64,000 nucleotides of DNA from Providencia hangzhouensis (GCF_029193595.2 NZ_CP135052.1:3658001-3722000), one strand, 5' to 3'; positions 17,731 through 27,601 are shown, counted from the stretch's first letter. Notes: generated by a model not told the origin, from the letters alone. Numbers and translations are program-made.

Positions 17731-18984
17731 TTAATCACGATGAGATAGCCGCGCTTCAGCGTTAGCCAGTTTCTCATCTTCCGCTAAGCACACCGCTGCA
17801 GTAAATAACACGTCAGTTGAAGAGTTAAGCGCCGTTTCTGCTGAATCCTGTAATACGCCAATCATCACACCAACCGCGACCACTTGCATCGCAATTTCAT
17901 TTGAAATACCGAACATGTTACAAGCTAATGGGATCAGTAATAGTGAACCGCCGGCAACGCCTGATGCGCCACATGCACACACCGCAGCAACCACACTTAA
18001 TAACAGTGCCGTTGGGATATCAACTGGAATACCTAGAGTATGTACGGCGGCTAACGTCAGTACTGTAATCGTTACCGCTGCACCAGCCATATTAATGGTT
18101 GCACCTAATGGGATAGAAACAGAGTAAGTATCTTCATGTAGATTCATGCGACGACACATCCCCATATTCACAGGGATATTTGCTGCTGAACTACGTGTAA
18201 AGAATGCTGTTACCCCGCTTTCACGTAAGCAAGCGAGAACTAATGGGTATGGGTTACGTTTCATTTTCCAGTAAACAATCAATGGGTTAACAATGAAAGC
18301 AACAATCAGCATACAGCCAATCAATACTGCGAGAACGTGAATATAGCCTTTTAAGGTTGCAAAGCCTGTCGTTGCGATAGTGGAAGCAACCAAGCCAAAA
18401 ATCCCTAAAGGCGCTAAACGGATCACAACCCGTACCAGTTGTGTTACTGCATTAGAAAAGTCATGAACTAAAGTTTTTGTGGTTTCATTTGCATGGCGCA
18501 GTGCAATACCCAGCCCGACCGCCCACGCTAAAATACCAATATAATTGCCCTTAATCAGTGCGTCGATAGGGTTCGCAAATATATTGATTAGCAAGCCTTT
18601 TAACACTTCAGCAATATTACCCGGTGGATTTAGCTGTGTATCACCTACCGCTAAGACTAAATTTGACGGGAACAGGAAAGAACCAATAACGGCGACAACC
18701 GCGGCAAAAAATGTTCCTAAAATATACAACACCAGTATAGGTTTGATATTGGTTTTTTGCCCTTGGCGGTGGTTAGCAATGGATGACATTACTAACACCC
18801 AAACCAGTACAGGAGCAACAGCTTTTAACGCACTAACGAATAAATCCCCTAACAACCCGACATTTTTTGCAGCAGATGGCCATAACCATGCAAGCAAAAT
18901 ACCCGCTATCAAGCCAACCAGTATCTGTTTGACTAGACTACCTTGGCTAATAACTCGCCATAACCCTGTTTTATTTGTATCCAT
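17731..18984 (-). CDS. sstT: Serine/threonine:Na+ symporter SstT
   Basis: 417 residues, eight or more hydrophobic segments, DAACS (SLC1-like) fold. Signature blocks [36 protein letters not shown] (HP1 serine-rich loop) and [20 protein letters not shown] are visible. Imports serine and threonine with sodium through the inner membrane. Neighbours alx and yqjA are the same as in E. coli. Monocistronic by position. Confidence 0.96.
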   Translation of the reverse strand: MDTNKTGLWRVISQGSLVKQILVGLIAGILLAWLWPSAAKNVGLLGDLFVSALKAVAPVLVWVLVMSSIANHRQGQKTNIKPILVLYILGTFFAAVVAVIGSFLFPSNLVLAVGDTQLNPPGNIAEVLKGLLINIFANPIDALIKGNYIGILAWAVGLGIALRHANETTKTLVHDFSNAVTQLVRVVIRLAPLGIFGLVASTIATTGFATLKGYIHVLAVLIGCMLIVAFIVNPLIVYWKMKRNPYPLVLACLRESGVTAFFTRSSAANIPVNMGMCRRMNLHEDTYSVSIPLGATINMAGAAVTITVLTLAAVHTLGIPVDIPTALLLSVVAAVCACGASGVAGGSLLLIPLACNMFGISNEIAMQVVAVGVMIGVLQDSAETALNSSTDVLFTAAVCLAEDEKLANAEARLSHRD

Positions 18985-19193
18985 AATAGACCTATATTAT
19001 TTATCTTTATTAGGAATTAAATGTGTTTGCACAGCAAGTATAAGGAATAATAGTCGCCTGAAAAGGCAATTATTCAAAATATACACAATGATTGACTTTG
19101 TTTAACAAACATTTTACATAACTGTGATCTCAATAGAGTTTTGTTTCTTATAGTAGAATGGGATAAACAAAATGGTTGAGTGTTTTCAGGGGG

Positions 19194-19230
19194 TTAAAAA
19201 AAATCCCCTGCTTTTACAGCAGAGGATTTA
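19194..19230 (-). terminator. Intrinsic terminator of alx
   Basis: Minus-strand stem AATCCTCTGCT/AGCAGGGGATT with a TGTAA-type loop, followed by eight Ts. Lies 18 bp after the alx stop. Confidence 0.85.
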
Positions 19231-19247
19231 AAAATAAAAAAGATAAA

Positions 19248-20207
19248 TTAACTTTTTGCTTCGTTGCGTTTATTAACAATTGCATTAATGATTAACGTCA
19301 CGACTAAAATTGACGCAATCACACCCAACGAAATCGGTGTTGGGATATGGAAAATATCAATCAATAGCATTTTTATACCGATAAAGCTTAAAATTACCGC
19401 TAAACCGTATTTTAGCATTGAGAACTTTTCAGCAACCCCTGACAGCAAGAAGTACATGGCACGTAGGCCTAAAATTGCAAATAAATTCGATGTTAAAACA
19501 ATGAATGGGTCAGTCGTCACCGCAAAAATAGCGGGTATACTGTCCACCGCAAATATCACGTCACTAATTTCAACTAAAATCAGCACTAAAATAAGTGGGG
19601 TCGCAAATAGGACGCCATTACGTTTAATAAAGAATTTTTCACCATGTAATTCATCCGTCATACGTAAATGAGAACGAACCCATTTTACTAGCGGTTTATC
19701 CGTTATTGGCGAGTCATCTTCTTTGGCAAAAGCCATTTTCAAACCAGTAAATAGCAAGAACAAGCCAAATACATACAAAATCCAGCTAAATTGTGTGACT
19801 AACCAACTACCTGCAAAAATCATAATCGTACGAAGTACGATAGCGCCTAATACTCCATAAACCAACACACGACGCTGTAAAGTTGCAGGAATGGCAAAAT
19901 AACTAAATAACATCAACCAAACGAATACGTTATCAACAGCTAATGCTTTTTCTAATAAATAACCCGTTAAGAACGCCATGGTTTGGCTATCAGCAAACTC
20001 ACGCCCTACGTTCTCATTAAGATACCACCAAAAACCCGCTGCAAAGAGAAGCGAAAGCGTTACCCACACGATACTCCAAGCCGCAGCTTGTTTCATCGAC
20101 ATTGCTTGGCCTTTGTGTTTCCCTTGCCAGAACAAATCAATGAGTAACATAAGTAAAATAATAACGGCAAAACTACCCCATAAAATCGGGTTACCAACTG
20201 AGTGCAT
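19248..20207 (-). CDS. alx: TerC-family membrane protein Alx, manganese exporter
   Basis: 319 residues with nine hydrophobic segments. TerC signature pieces: [38 protein letters not shown] with acidic membrane residues, [13 protein letters not shown]. In E. coli Alx exports Mn2+ and is controlled by a PRE/yybP-ykoY leader responding to manganese and alkaline pH. The same leader is present here upstream of the gene, which strongly supports the assignment. Confidence 0.93.
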   Translation of the reverse strand: MHSVGNPILWGSFAVIILLMLLIDLFWQGKHKGQAMSMKQAAAWSIVWVTLSLLFAAGFWWYLNENVGREFADSQTMAFLTGYLLEKALAVDNVFVWLMLFSYFAIPATLQRRVLVYGVLGAIVLRTIMIFAGSWLVTQFSWILYVFGLFLLFTGLKMAFAKEDDSPITDKPLVKWVRSHLRMTDELHGEKFFIKRNGVLFATPLILVLILVEISDVIFAVDSIPAIFAVTTDPFIVLTSNLFAILGLRAMYFLLSGVAEKFSMLKYGLAVILSFIGIKMLLIDIFHIPTPISLGVIASILVVTLIINAIVNKRNEAKS

Positions 20208-20224
20208 TTTCCTTTCCCTTAAAA

Positions 20225-20262
20225 AACAAAAAACGGCTGATATCCAGAAGACATCAGCCGCT
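20225..20262 (-). terminator. Terminator hairpin of the alx leader
   Basis: Minus-strand stem CGGCTGAT/ATCAGCCG followed by six Ts, 20 bp upstream of the alx ATG and downstream of the riboswitch aptamer. It is the natural expression platform: leader folding should decide whether transcription reads into alx. Confidence 0.8.
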
Positions 20263-20304
20263 TAAAATTCGTTAACCACAAGCTATTTCTTTTGGTTGTA
20301 AATT

Positions 20305-20450
20305 ATGAGCAAACCCCGCCTTCTGGCAAGGTCTCACTTACAACACAAATAACCTAAAAATAGGGAACTGTGGTGCTCGGCTACCGGGTGTAATGTGTAC
20401 ACCGTAATGACGATAAACCGACAAGAAGAAGTTACTCCCCTTTGCTATGG
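20305..20450 (-). promoter_or_regulatory. yybP-ykoY (PRE, Mn2+-sensing) riboswitch upstream of alx
   Basis: On the minus strand the two conserved parts are present in order: AAAGGGGAGTAACTT near 20429-20445 and GAGACCTTGCC ... GGCGGGGTTTGCTC near 20307-20336. They are joined by variable stems. This matches the yybP-ykoY consensus, whose loops coordinate Mn2+. It precedes a terminator hairpin and then alx, as in E. coli. End points are approximate. Confidence 0.88.
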
Positions 20451-20821
20451 CGATAAGATACGGTAAATAGTCTTAAAATGCAATAATTAGCCTTTATTGT
20501 TTTATCGTTATTTTTTTACATTAAAAGATAAATTAACAAGTATATTTCGCATACTCTCGGTAAAAAGCGGGTTAAACGCCATTTTTAAGCACTTTACATC
20601 GTTCCATGCCGCGCAATAAATCGTAAAAATCGGCCAAAACTTAAATGAATTCTAAAAATAAGCTTAAAATTTACTGTTTAGTTATTTTCTGTTTTGTTAA
20701 AGTGAGCGTGCTTTACACTAACAGCCTGAGGAAACACTACTTTCACTTTGGCATTCACTTAATCCATTTCTCCCTGCCCAACAACAAGTTTGTTGCTGTT
20801 ATTGCCGTTTAGGAAACATTA

Positions 20822-21490
20822 ATGGAATTAGTTAAAGAACTTTTTTTCGCCCTTTGGCACCAAGATTATGTCACCCTATCTAACCCATCGTTAGTGTGGT
20901 CGATTTACTTCATGCTGTTCGCTATCTTGTTTCTTGAAAACGGGGTGTTGCCTGCAGCGTTTTTACCTGGCGATAGCTTATTGATTTTAGTTGGTGTTCT
21001 CATCGCTAAAGGCACATTAAGTTATCCGCTCACTATTGTAATTTTAACCGCTGGCGCCAGTTTAGGCTGTTGGGTTGGTTATATACAAGGGCGATGGCTG
21101 GGGAACACACGAATAGTTAAAGGCTGGCTTGAGCACTTACCTGAACACTACCACCAACGCGCTTATGGCTTGTTCCACCGTCATGGCCTCGCTGCCTTGT
21201 TAATTGGTCGTTTTTTAGCTTTTGTCAGAACACTACTTCCAACAATAGCAGGGCTAGCTGGCTTGCAAAACGGTCGTTTCCAAGTATTCAATTGGTTAAG
21301 TGGCCTACTGTGGGTGTTAATTTTGACTGCAATTGGTTATGGCTTTGGTAAAAGCCCGATTTTCCTACAATATGAACATCATATTATGAACATTTTGATG
21401 TTGATCCCTGTAGGGCTACTGATCCTTGGCTTAATTGGTAGCATTGCTGTTGTCGTTAAGAAAAAATTCTCAAATAAAAAAGCGAATTAA
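20822..21490 (+). CDS. yqjA: DedA-family membrane protein YqjA
   Basis: 222 residues. DedA hallmarks: FLENGVLPAAFLPGDSLLIL, GCWVGYIQGRWLG, and the FHRHGLAALLIGRFLAFVRT LLPTIAGLAG pair with essential Arg and acidic residues. DedA proteins are inner-membrane transporters linked to undecaprenyl-phosphate recycling and envelope proton homeostasis. In E. coli yqjA is followed by mzrA and yqjC; both are missing here, and the next gene is yqjD. An ATGCGGGAAC/GTTCTCGCAT hairpin follows. Confidence 0.92.
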   Translation: MELVKELFFALWHQDYVTLSNPSLVWSIYFMLFAILFLENGVLPAAFLPGDSLLILVGVLIAKGTLSYPLTIVILTAGASLGCWVGYIQGRWLGNTRIVKGWLEHLPEHYHQRAYGLFHRHGLAALLIGRFLAFVRTLLPTIAGLAGLQNGRFQVFNWLSGLLWVLILTAIGYGFGKSPIFLQYEHHIMNILMLIPVGLLILGLIGSIAVVVKKKFSNKKAN

Positions 21491-21496
21491 TTCTCC

Positions 21497-21535
21497 ATGC
21501 GGGAACTCTCAGTTCTCGCATTTTCATTTTTACTT
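21497..21535 (+). terminator. Probable terminator of yqjA
   Basis: ATGCGGGAAC / GTTCTCGCAT stem with a five-base loop (one mismatch), followed by a T-rich TTTCATTTTT tail. Confidence 0.65.
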
Positions 21536-21726
21536 AATTTTACGTCTTAGTATCCCCACTCCCCGCAATTAAATTAACTAACAGATATTTATGGCATTTC
21601 TATAAATACTGTTTTTTACATTTTTTCTTAACCCCTAATTTTTTATTGAATAACTCATTGCACTTAATGCAAAAACAGTTATTGTTAATACAGTGAAGTT
21701 TCTTTTCTATTGATAGGAGGTTCTAT

Positions 21727-22032
21727 ATGTCATCAAATCATTCATCAGAAGACCTACGCGCAGAACTAAAAGCGTTAGCAGATTCTCTTGAAGCCGTATT
21801 GAATGATACAGGCGAGAAGTCGAAAGAAGAGATTGAAAGCTTGAAATCCAAAGCGAAAGATGTACTTTACTCATCTCGCGCTAAACTCGGTCAAACCACC
21901 GAAAGGATCACTGAGCAAACTAAAGAAATTGCGGGCCGTGCAGACAACTATGTCAAAGAAAACCCATGGACTGGTATCGGTATCGGTGCTGCTGTTGGTG
22001 TGGTTCTTGGCGTACTTCTCGCGAAACGTTAA
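21727..22032 (+). CDS. yqjD: ElaB/YqjD/DUF883 family membrane-anchored ribosome-binding protein
   Basis: 101 residues. Long charged helix (DLRAELKALADSLEAVLNDT, KSKEEIESLKSKAKDVLYSS) followed by a C-terminal membrane anchor NPWTGIGIGAAVGVVLGVLL and a basic end. In E. coli YqjD is tail-anchored in the inner membrane and binds 70S/100S ribosomes in stationary phase. A perfect AGGAGG lies upstream. First gene of the yqjD-yqjE-yqjK-DoxX run. Confidence 0.92.
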   Translation: MSSNHSSEDLRAELKALADSLEAVLNDTGEKSKEEIESLKSKAKDVLYSSRAKLGQTTERITEQTKEIAGRADNYVKENPWTGIGIGAAVGVVLGVLLAKR

Positions 22033-22038
22033 TTGCTT

Positions 22039-22446
22039 ATGGAACAAAATCAACAACGTCAGGGCCCCGGTAAAGGGGTCCTTGAAATACTGCAACGCAT
22101 TGCCAGTATTACCGTTAATATTGTTGAAACTCGCCTTCAACTCATTGCCGTTGAGCTCGAAGAAGAGAAAGTTAATTTTATCCAGTTGTTATTGTTAGTT
22201 GGACTAGCGCTTCTTTTTACTGCTTTTGGCCTAATGTGTTTAATTGGTCTTATTTTTTGGTCTGTTGACCCTGTTTATCGTTATCAAGCACTTGCTATAA
22301 CAACAGGGTGCTTAGTCCTACTCGCCATTACCTTTGCTATTTGGGCTCTTAAAAAAGCAAAGCAGTCTACCTTATTGAGCTCCACACGGGAGCAATTAAG
22401 CCAAGACGCGAATGCATTAGCAGGTAAAGATAATGACCAGAAATAA
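22039..22446 (+). CDS. yqjE: Phage holin family/YqjE membrane protein
   Basis: 135 residues. Amphipathic N-terminal helix (LEILQRIASITVNIVETRLQ), conserved LIAVELEEEKVNFIQLLLLV, and two hydrophobic segments (LGLALLFTAFGLMCLIGL; ALAITTGCLVLLAITFAIWA). Begins at ATG 22039, six bases after the yqjD stop, and overlaps yqjK by 14 bp, showing a tight operon. Function unknown; inner membrane. Confidence 0.88.
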   Translation: MEQNQQRQGPGKGVLEILQRIASITVNIVETRLQLIAVELEEEKVNFIQLLLLVGLALLFTAFGLMCLIGLIFWSVDPVYRYQALAITTGCLVLLAITFAIWALKKAKQSTLLSSTREQLSQDANALAGKDNDQK

Positions 22447-22732
22447 ACGCCAATTACTTGCCGCAAAAAAACAACGGTTACTCAACAGAATTGAGCAGCA
22501 ACGGAGCGACCTTGCTGCAAGTTCTGAAGATTGGCTACGAGTGACCGCTCCTTATGACCGTACATGGAAAACCTTCGTTACCTTCCGTCCTTTATTTATT
22601 GCGGCAACAGGCCTGCTTTCGATTTATTCACTGAAAAAACCCAAACGCATACTTCAATTAGGGAAAAAAGCCTTCACAATGTGGGGTATAGCAAGGACAA
22701 TTCAAAGTACGATCAATGCAGGAAAGAAGTAA
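22433..22732 (+). CDS. yqjK: YqjK-like protein
   Basis: 99 residues, basic. N-terminal LLAAKKQRLLNRIEQQRSDL is a coiled-coil-like helix, then RPLFIAATGLLSIYSLKKPK as a weak membrane segment. Position (overlapping the end of yqjE) and composition match YqjK of E. coli. No biochemical role is known. Confidence 0.85.
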   Translation: MTRNKRQLLAAKKQRLLNRIEQQRSDLAASSEDWLRVTAPYDRTWKTFVTFRPLFIAATGLLSIYSLKKPKRILQLGKKAFTMWGIARTIQSTINAGKK

Positions 22733-22969
22733 TTTCAATTAAAATCAATATGCTAAATTAAGCCTCTTCACTTTAGCTAGCTCCCCTTCATCACCATTCA
22801 ATTTTTTTGACTATCTTTGTTAATAAGCTTTGCTTTTTATTGAATAAGCAAATGACTATTATAAGCCCATCAAATGTTTTCTTACCTATTTGTGCTGAAA
22901 ACAACATTACAAAGCGACACATATCGCAAATACTTTATATTTAATGGCTTATTAGTCTGGAGAATCTTA

Positions 22970-23365
22970 ATGAAAAATTTAGAAAATGGTGCGGTATTGT
23001 TAGCTCGTATTATGATGCCAATTCTGTTCATTGTTGCTGGGTATGGAAAACTGGGAGATGCATACGCAGGAACACAACAATACATGCAAGCAATGGGTGT
23101 TCCAGGCTTTTTATTACCTTTAACCATTTTATTAGAACTTGGTGGCGGTTTAGCCATTCTATTTGGTTTCTTAACACGAACTGTAGCCCTATTTACTGCA
23201 GGCTTTACCGTATTAACGGCGCTACTGTTCCATATCGACTTTAGCGTTGCACCAAATAGTTTAATGTTTATGAAGAACTTTACTATCGCAGGCGGTTTCT
23301 TACTATTAGCAGTAACCGGCCCAGGGAAATTTAGTATTGACCATTTATTAAATAAAAAATGGTAA
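22970..23365 (+). CDS. yqjF: DoxX-family membrane protein (YqjF-like)
   Basis: 131 residues with four hydrophobic segments. GAVLLARIMMPILFIVAGYG, then MGVPGFLLPLTILLELGGGL and ILFGFLTRTVALFTAGFTVL are DoxX/SURF4-like. ATG at 22970 with GGAG upstream; the longer frame from 22874 adds residues unlike the family. In E. coli yqjF is the last gene of the yqjDEKF run and is induced with the yhaJ-linked aromatic response. Exact function is not known. Confidence 0.88.
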   Translation: MKNLENGAVLLARIMMPILFIVAGYGKLGDAYAGTQQYMQAMGVPGFLLPLTILLELGGGLAILFGFLTRTVALFTAGFTVLTALLFHIDFSVAPNSLMFMKNFTIAGGFLLLAVTGPGKFSIDHLLNKKW

Positions 23366-23420
23366 CTCCGATTTCATTATCACCCTTATTACCTTATTGA
23401 CTTTATTTGTTTGTCCAACT

Positions 23421-23448
23421 TATACCTCCCTCGGGAGGTATTTTTTTA
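23421..23448. terminator. Terminator after the DoxX gene
   Basis: ATACCTCCC / GGGAGGTAT stem with a two-base loop, then seven Ts. Confidence 0.85.
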
Positions 23449-23455
23449 TTTAAAT

Positions 23456-23526
23456 CTTTTGAATCGCTACCAGCAAACCCTACTCGTAAACTCTAAATAG
23501 TTTGAGTTGTAGGTAGGCGACAAATT
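23456..23526 (+). repeat. 71-bp direct repeat, copy 1, carrying a truncated ERIC end
   Basis: Identical at 69 of 71 positions to 23611-23681. It carries the first part of an ERIC element (TCTAAATAGTTTGAGTTGTA...GGCGACAAATT) but then diverges, so this ERIC copy is truncated. The offset is 155 bp. The arrangement suggests local duplication followed by decay or deletion. Confidence 0.8.
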
Positions 23527-23640
23527 AGTCGAGCGGTTTTATCTTTTCAGCCACGGTTAACTTCTAAATAATTCGTGCTACAACTGAGCTATGACTGAGA
23601 TAGTTTTACTCTTTTGAATCGCTACCAGCAAACCTTACTC

Positions 23641-23768
23641 GTAAACTCTAAATAGTTTGAGTTGTAGGTAGGCGGCAAATTGAGTCATCCCGTGAGCATA
23701 CATAAGTATGTGACTCGGGTGACTCAATGAAGCCAACACCCCTACGGCTCAAAATATAACGAGTTTAC
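23641..23768 (+). repeat. ERIC element, full length, at the 3' end of yhaJ
   Basis: 128 bp with terminal inverted repeats GTAAACTC/GAGTTTAC and the ERIC core order: GAGTTGTAGGTAGGCGGCAA, GTGAGCATACATAAGTATGT, GACTCGGGTGACTC, GAAGCCAACAC. Its last bases supply the stop codon of yhaJ (23767-23765), so the element inserted at the very end of that gene. Confidence 0.88.
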
Positions 23769-24658
23769 ACTCTAAATAATTTGGGGATTTCTCGGAGACA
23801 CCACGACTTAGCCTCCCCCATACTATCCCGCCGCCACGCCATAATAATATTCGTCTCATGGCTAAACTCTGCGCCAACCACCTTTAAACGCCCTTCGCGA
23901 ATATCTTGTTCAACCATTGGGTACGGCATCGTCGCAACACCAAGGCCGGCCAACAAGGCTCTGTGTTTATCCTCAATCGTTGACACCGTCAATCGTTGTT
24001 GTTTATCCAACAGCTGCACCGTGATCACAGGCCGCTCACGAGCGGTATCAGCCACTGCAATTCCACGGTATTTCACTCGAGTCGCATCAGATAACGGCTC
24101 AGGTTCTTGGTGAATGGGATGATCCGGGCTCGCTACATAAATATGATTAACGGTATATAACGATTTAGAGTTAATTTCTGAAGAGGATCGAAAATGCATA
24201 TCAGGAGCAATGACTATATCCGCTTTACCGCTTTCAAGACGTTCCCATGCTCCCGCCAATACTTCAGTAATTAACGATAACTGTGTTTCTGATTTTTCCG
24301 CCAATCGTTCCACCAGCGGAAAAAGTGAATGAACAGGAACTAAAGCCTCACACACGATGGTTAAATGCGTTTCCCATCCTTTTGCAAGCGCTTCCGCATC
24401 AGATGTTAGCTTATCAGCGGCTTCAAGTAGGATCCTTCCTCTATCAAGTAGCATCCTACCGACATTGGTAAACTTAGTTCTATGCCCTGAACGGTCAAAT
24501 AAAATGACATCGAGCTCTTCTTCTAATTTTTGCATGGTATAACTCAGCGCAGATGGGACTCGCCCCAACTCTTCAGCGGCTGCAGCAAAACTACCACGGC
24601 GGTCGATTGCATCCATAACCCTTAATGACTCAAGCGTTAATGCTCTCTCTTTACTCAT
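23765..24658 (-). CDS. yhaJ: LysR-family regulator YhaJ
   Basis: 297 residues. N-terminal winged helix (LESLRVMDAIDRRGSFAAAA, LGRVPSALSYTMQKLEEELD) and a C-terminal effector-binding domain. Divergent to the pirin gene yhaK, as in E. coli, where YhaJ responds to aromatic compounds (DNT) and controls yqjF and yhaK. The stop codon lies within an ERIC terminal repeat. Confidence 0.93.
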   Translation of the reverse strand: MSKERALTLESLRVMDAIDRRGSFAAAAEELGRVPSALSYTMQKLEEELDVILFDRSGHRTKFTNVGRMLLDRGRILLEAADKLTSDAEALAKGWETHLTIVCEALVPVHSLFPLVERLAEKSETQLSLITEVLAGAWERLESGKADIVIAPDMHFRSSSEINSKSLYTVNHIYVASPDHPIHQEPEPLSDATRVKYRGIAVADTARERPVITVQLLDKQQRLTVSTIEDKHRALLAGLGVATMPYPMVEQDIREGRLKVVGAEFSHETNIIMAWRRDSMGEAKSWCLREIPKLFRV

Positions 24659-24781
24659 GAAGTTTCTCTTTCAGGAAATTTGAACAAAGGAAACAGATTA
24701 ACTGGCTAACAATTCAACGTCCAGCTATTTATTATAACAATAGATTATTAACTTATTTATTTTCAATGAGGGTTAACCATT

Positions 24782-25489
24782 ATGATGACATTAAGACCCG
24801 CTAACCATTGCGGAAAAGCTGATTATGGTTGGCTACAAGCGCGTTATTCCTTTTCATTCGGCCATTATTTTGACCCAGACTTTATGGGTTTTAAAACTCT
24901 CAGAGTGCTGAACCAAGAAGTTATCGCGCCACAAAATGCACTACAGCCAAGAACCTATCCACATGTCGATATCTTAAATATCATCCTAAAAGGGCATGCA
25001 GAATATCGAGATAGCCTAGGTAACACCATCCAAGCGGATGAAGGTGAGTGTGTGCGTTTTTCACCGCGCCCAGACCTGAGCTACAGCGAACAAAATGTGT
25101 GCCCAAAAACACCGTTGACACGTTTACAGCTCTGGCTAAATGCTTGCCCACAGCAAGAATCTTTGCCTTTGCAAAAAATAGCCATTAGTGAAAATGAGAA
25201 CAAACTTATCGCATCTCCTGACGGGGAAAGTCAAAGCATTCAGTTACGTCAACAAATTTGGATCACCCAAATTCATTTGGCAACTAATGAGTCAACAGCG
25301 ATCACGCTAAAAGGAAAAAACTCATTCCTTCAGTCTATACATGGTGGAGCGACATTGCGTACACCAAAAGGCGAGCAGTTAGAAATGAATTGCAATGATG
25401 GGGCTTTTATCCAAGACGACAATCAAGTCATCATTAGTGTAAATAAACCGTTTAGAGGGCTATTAATCGATCTTGGAGAGCAAAGCTAG
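24782..25489 (+). CDS. yhaK: Pirin-family protein YhaK
   Basis: 235 residues, bicupin. Starts with DYGWLQARYSFSFGHYFDPD, the pirin 'GWL...HSFSF..Y.d' motif, and has PRTYPHVDILNIILKGHAEY as the N-cupin metal region. The E. coli protein is redox-sensitive with no known substrate. Divergent from yhaJ over a 123-bp promoter region, so regulation by YhaJ is likely. ATG at 24782 with GAGGGT upstream. Confidence 0.92.
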   Translation: MMTLRPANHCGKADYGWLQARYSFSFGHYFDPDFMGFKTLRVLNQEVIAPQNALQPRTYPHVDILNIILKGHAEYRDSLGNTIQADEGECVRFSPRPDLSYSEQNVCPKTPLTRLQLWLNACPQQESLPLQKIAISENENKLIASPDGESQSIQLRQQIWITQIHLATNESTAITLKGKNSFLQSIHGGATLRTPKGEQLEMNCNDGAFIQDDNQVIISVNKPFRGLLIDLGEQS

Positions 25490-25657
25490 CCCTTTTCCTG
25501 CTATAGCAGAGTGAATTTTGCGAACGGATTCGCAAATTTTATGATTTACATATCCTACATATTGACATGCTTGTGTTAGAGTCCTGCCATTAGCGAGCAA
25601 AAAACAAGTCATTTTCTTGCTCAAATGCTTTTTCGTTTTGATTTTAAAGGTGTTTCC

Positions 25658-27595
25658 GTGGCTCTATTCACTCAACAGCGACATAATCAAATTTTTGCTC
25701 AAATTCTCAATGAGGTAGTGCCTCAAGACGAGTTAGCCAAAAATTTCTCCGTTTCTACTCGAACTATTCGTTCTGATATCAATGAAATCAATGAATTGAT
25801 ACAGCCATATAGTGCTCATATTGTATATGAGCGAGGTCGCGGTTACCGACTAAAAATTGAAGACGAAGCCCTATTTGCTACCTTTACTCAACAAAGTGAT
25901 GAAGACAATCAGATTCCTCGCACTAGCAAAGAGCGCATTGATGCCCTGCTATTAAAACTCTTGATGTTATCACTCCCCGTAAAACTTGATGATATCGCTG
26001 AAGAGTGGTTTATCAGCCGTGGCACTTTACAGCAAGATATGGGCGCGGTGAGAGAACAGCTTCATAAATACCAAATTGCATTAGAAAGTATCCCTCATCA
26101 AGGCATTCGTTTGAACGGTAGCGAGTGGGCAGTTCGAGCTTGTATGACCGAAACTTTATGGCGCCGCTATTCCGCACAGATAACCCCTGATTTAACCACT
26201 TTCCGCCCTGATTGCCTTGATAATTTAGACCTGACATATATCGATAAAGTTTTACATAACAGTATGAATCGCTTTGATATTCGGATTAGCAACGAAGGGC
26301 ATTTATACCTGGTTTTTAATTGTGCGGTGACTATTTTGCGTATCACTCGTGGTCATGAACTCACCACCTCCGTCAAAAATGATGACAGTGAAGAAGTGAT
26401 CCGCAAAGCCTGTGATGAAATATCCAAAGGTTTAATCTACTTTCTTGGCAATGACCTTTCAGGGGCAGAACTTAGCTATTTACATGACCAAATTGTTGCC
26501 CAACGCATTAGTAACCAAGACTCTAGCACGCAAAAAAGTGGTACTCATAATGAGCTGTGTGAATATATTTTAAATTATATTAATGAGTTATATAATTATG
26601 ACTTACGGAGCGATGAAAAACTCAAAAAAGATCTCAATACTCATCTTGCATCGCTGATCACCCGTTTGCAGTATCATATTTCCACACCAAACCCGCTATT
26701 ATCTGATATCAAACAATATTACCCGTTCGCCTATGATGTCACACTGAGCGCGTTAACCAGTGCAAGTAAGCAATTACTCCCCCACCCAATCAGTGAAGAT
26801 GAACTAGGTTACCTTGCGGTTCATATTGGAGTCAGCCTCGAACGTAACTATGGCGCTGGCTCCATTCGCCAAACAGAAGTACTGGTAGTTACTGATGCAG
26901 GGAACTCCACGTTTCGCGTGGTTGAATCTAAAATCATGCGTGAATTTCCACAGCTCAAATTTAGCCGAGGGTTAACGTTACAAGAGTATGAATCCTTGGA
27001 TGAAGTCTCTGAAGATTTCGTGATTACCACTGTACGAATTTCAGAGAAAAATAAGCCTGTTATTAAAATTGCGCCGTTCCCAACACCCTATCAACTAGAG
27101 CAAGTTGGCCGCCTCGCCATGGTTGATCAAACTCGCCCTTATATTATCGAGCGCTTTTTTGATGAACGGTTCTTCATGGTAATTAATGAAAAAATTAGCC
27201 AAGAAGAGCTCTTTCAAATGGTTTGCAATAAATTGCAGCAAGAAGGCTACGTCACACCTGATTTCTACCCTTCACTACAAGAGCGTGAATCAATTGTTTC
27301 CACCTTGCTCGGGGAAGGTATCGCATTGCCTCACTCTTTAGGTCTACTTGCCAATAAAACAGTGGTTGCAACCGTTGTCGCCCCGAAAGGCATTGAGTGG
27401 AATAAGGAAACCAAAGAAAATGCTTATGTCATTTTCTTATTAGCTATCAGTAAAACAGACTATGAAGAAGCAATGGCTATTTATGACCTTTTCGTTACCT
27501 TTGTAAAAGAAAAGACAACACGTCGCTTAGTGAGTGTCAAAAATTTCAATGAGTTCCAAGTAATAGCTAAAGATAGCTTAGCGCGTATCCTCTAA
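25658..27595 (+). CDS. PRD-containing PTS-type transcriptional regulator with EIIA domain
   Basis: 645 residues from a GTG with AAAGG seven bases upstream (an ATG at 25625 is possible but has no ribosome site). Order: HTH_11 (LAKNFSVSTRTIRSDINEIN, about 30), second helix-turn-helix (about 105), two PRDs (about 190-300 and 310-410, with YLAVHIGVSLERN), an EIIB-like domain (EVLVVTDAGNSTFRVV, about 416) and a C-terminal EIIA (GEGIALPHSLGLL, phosphorylatable His). The EIIB-like loop has no Cys where active EIIB domains do. It precedes the PRD/SFCGS/DUF431x operon in the same direction and is its likely activator, with phosphorylation state reporting substrate and carbon status. Confidence 0.9.
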   Translation: MALFTQQRHNQIFAQILNEVVPQDELAKNFSVSTRTIRSDINEINELIQPYSAHIVYERGRGYRLKIEDEALFATFTQQSDEDNQIPRTSKERIDALLLKLLMLSLPVKLDDIAEEWFISRGTLQQDMGAVREQLHKYQIALESIPHQGIRLNGSEWAVRACMTETLWRRYSAQITPDLTTFRPDCLDNLDLTYIDKVLHNSMNRFDIRISNEGHLYLVFNCAVTILRITRGHELTTSVKNDDSEEVIRKACDEISKGLIYFLGNDLSGAELSYLHDQIVAQRISNQDSSTQKSGTHNELCEYILNYINELYNYDLRSDEKLKKDLNTHLASLITRLQYHISTPNPLLSDIKQYYPFAYDVTLSALTSASKQLLPHPISEDELGYLAVHIGVSLERNYGAGSIRQTEVLVVTDAGNSTFRVVESKIMREFPQLKFSRGLTLQEYESLDEVSEDFVITTVRISEKNKPVIKIAPFPTPYQLEQVGRLAMVDQTRPYIIERFFDERFFMVINEKISQEELFQMVCNKLQQEGYVTPDFYPSLQERESIVSTLLGEGIALPHSLGLLANKTVVATVVAPKGIEWNKETKENAYVIFLLAISKTDYEEAMAIYDLFVTFVKEKTTRRLVSVKNFNEFQVIAKDSLARIL

Positions 27596-27601
27596 CTTGA
27601 T

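Noticed and set aside
18545..19105. 186-codon plus-strand ORF opposite sstT
   Set aside because: Antisense shadow of a membrane-protein gene with no family signature.
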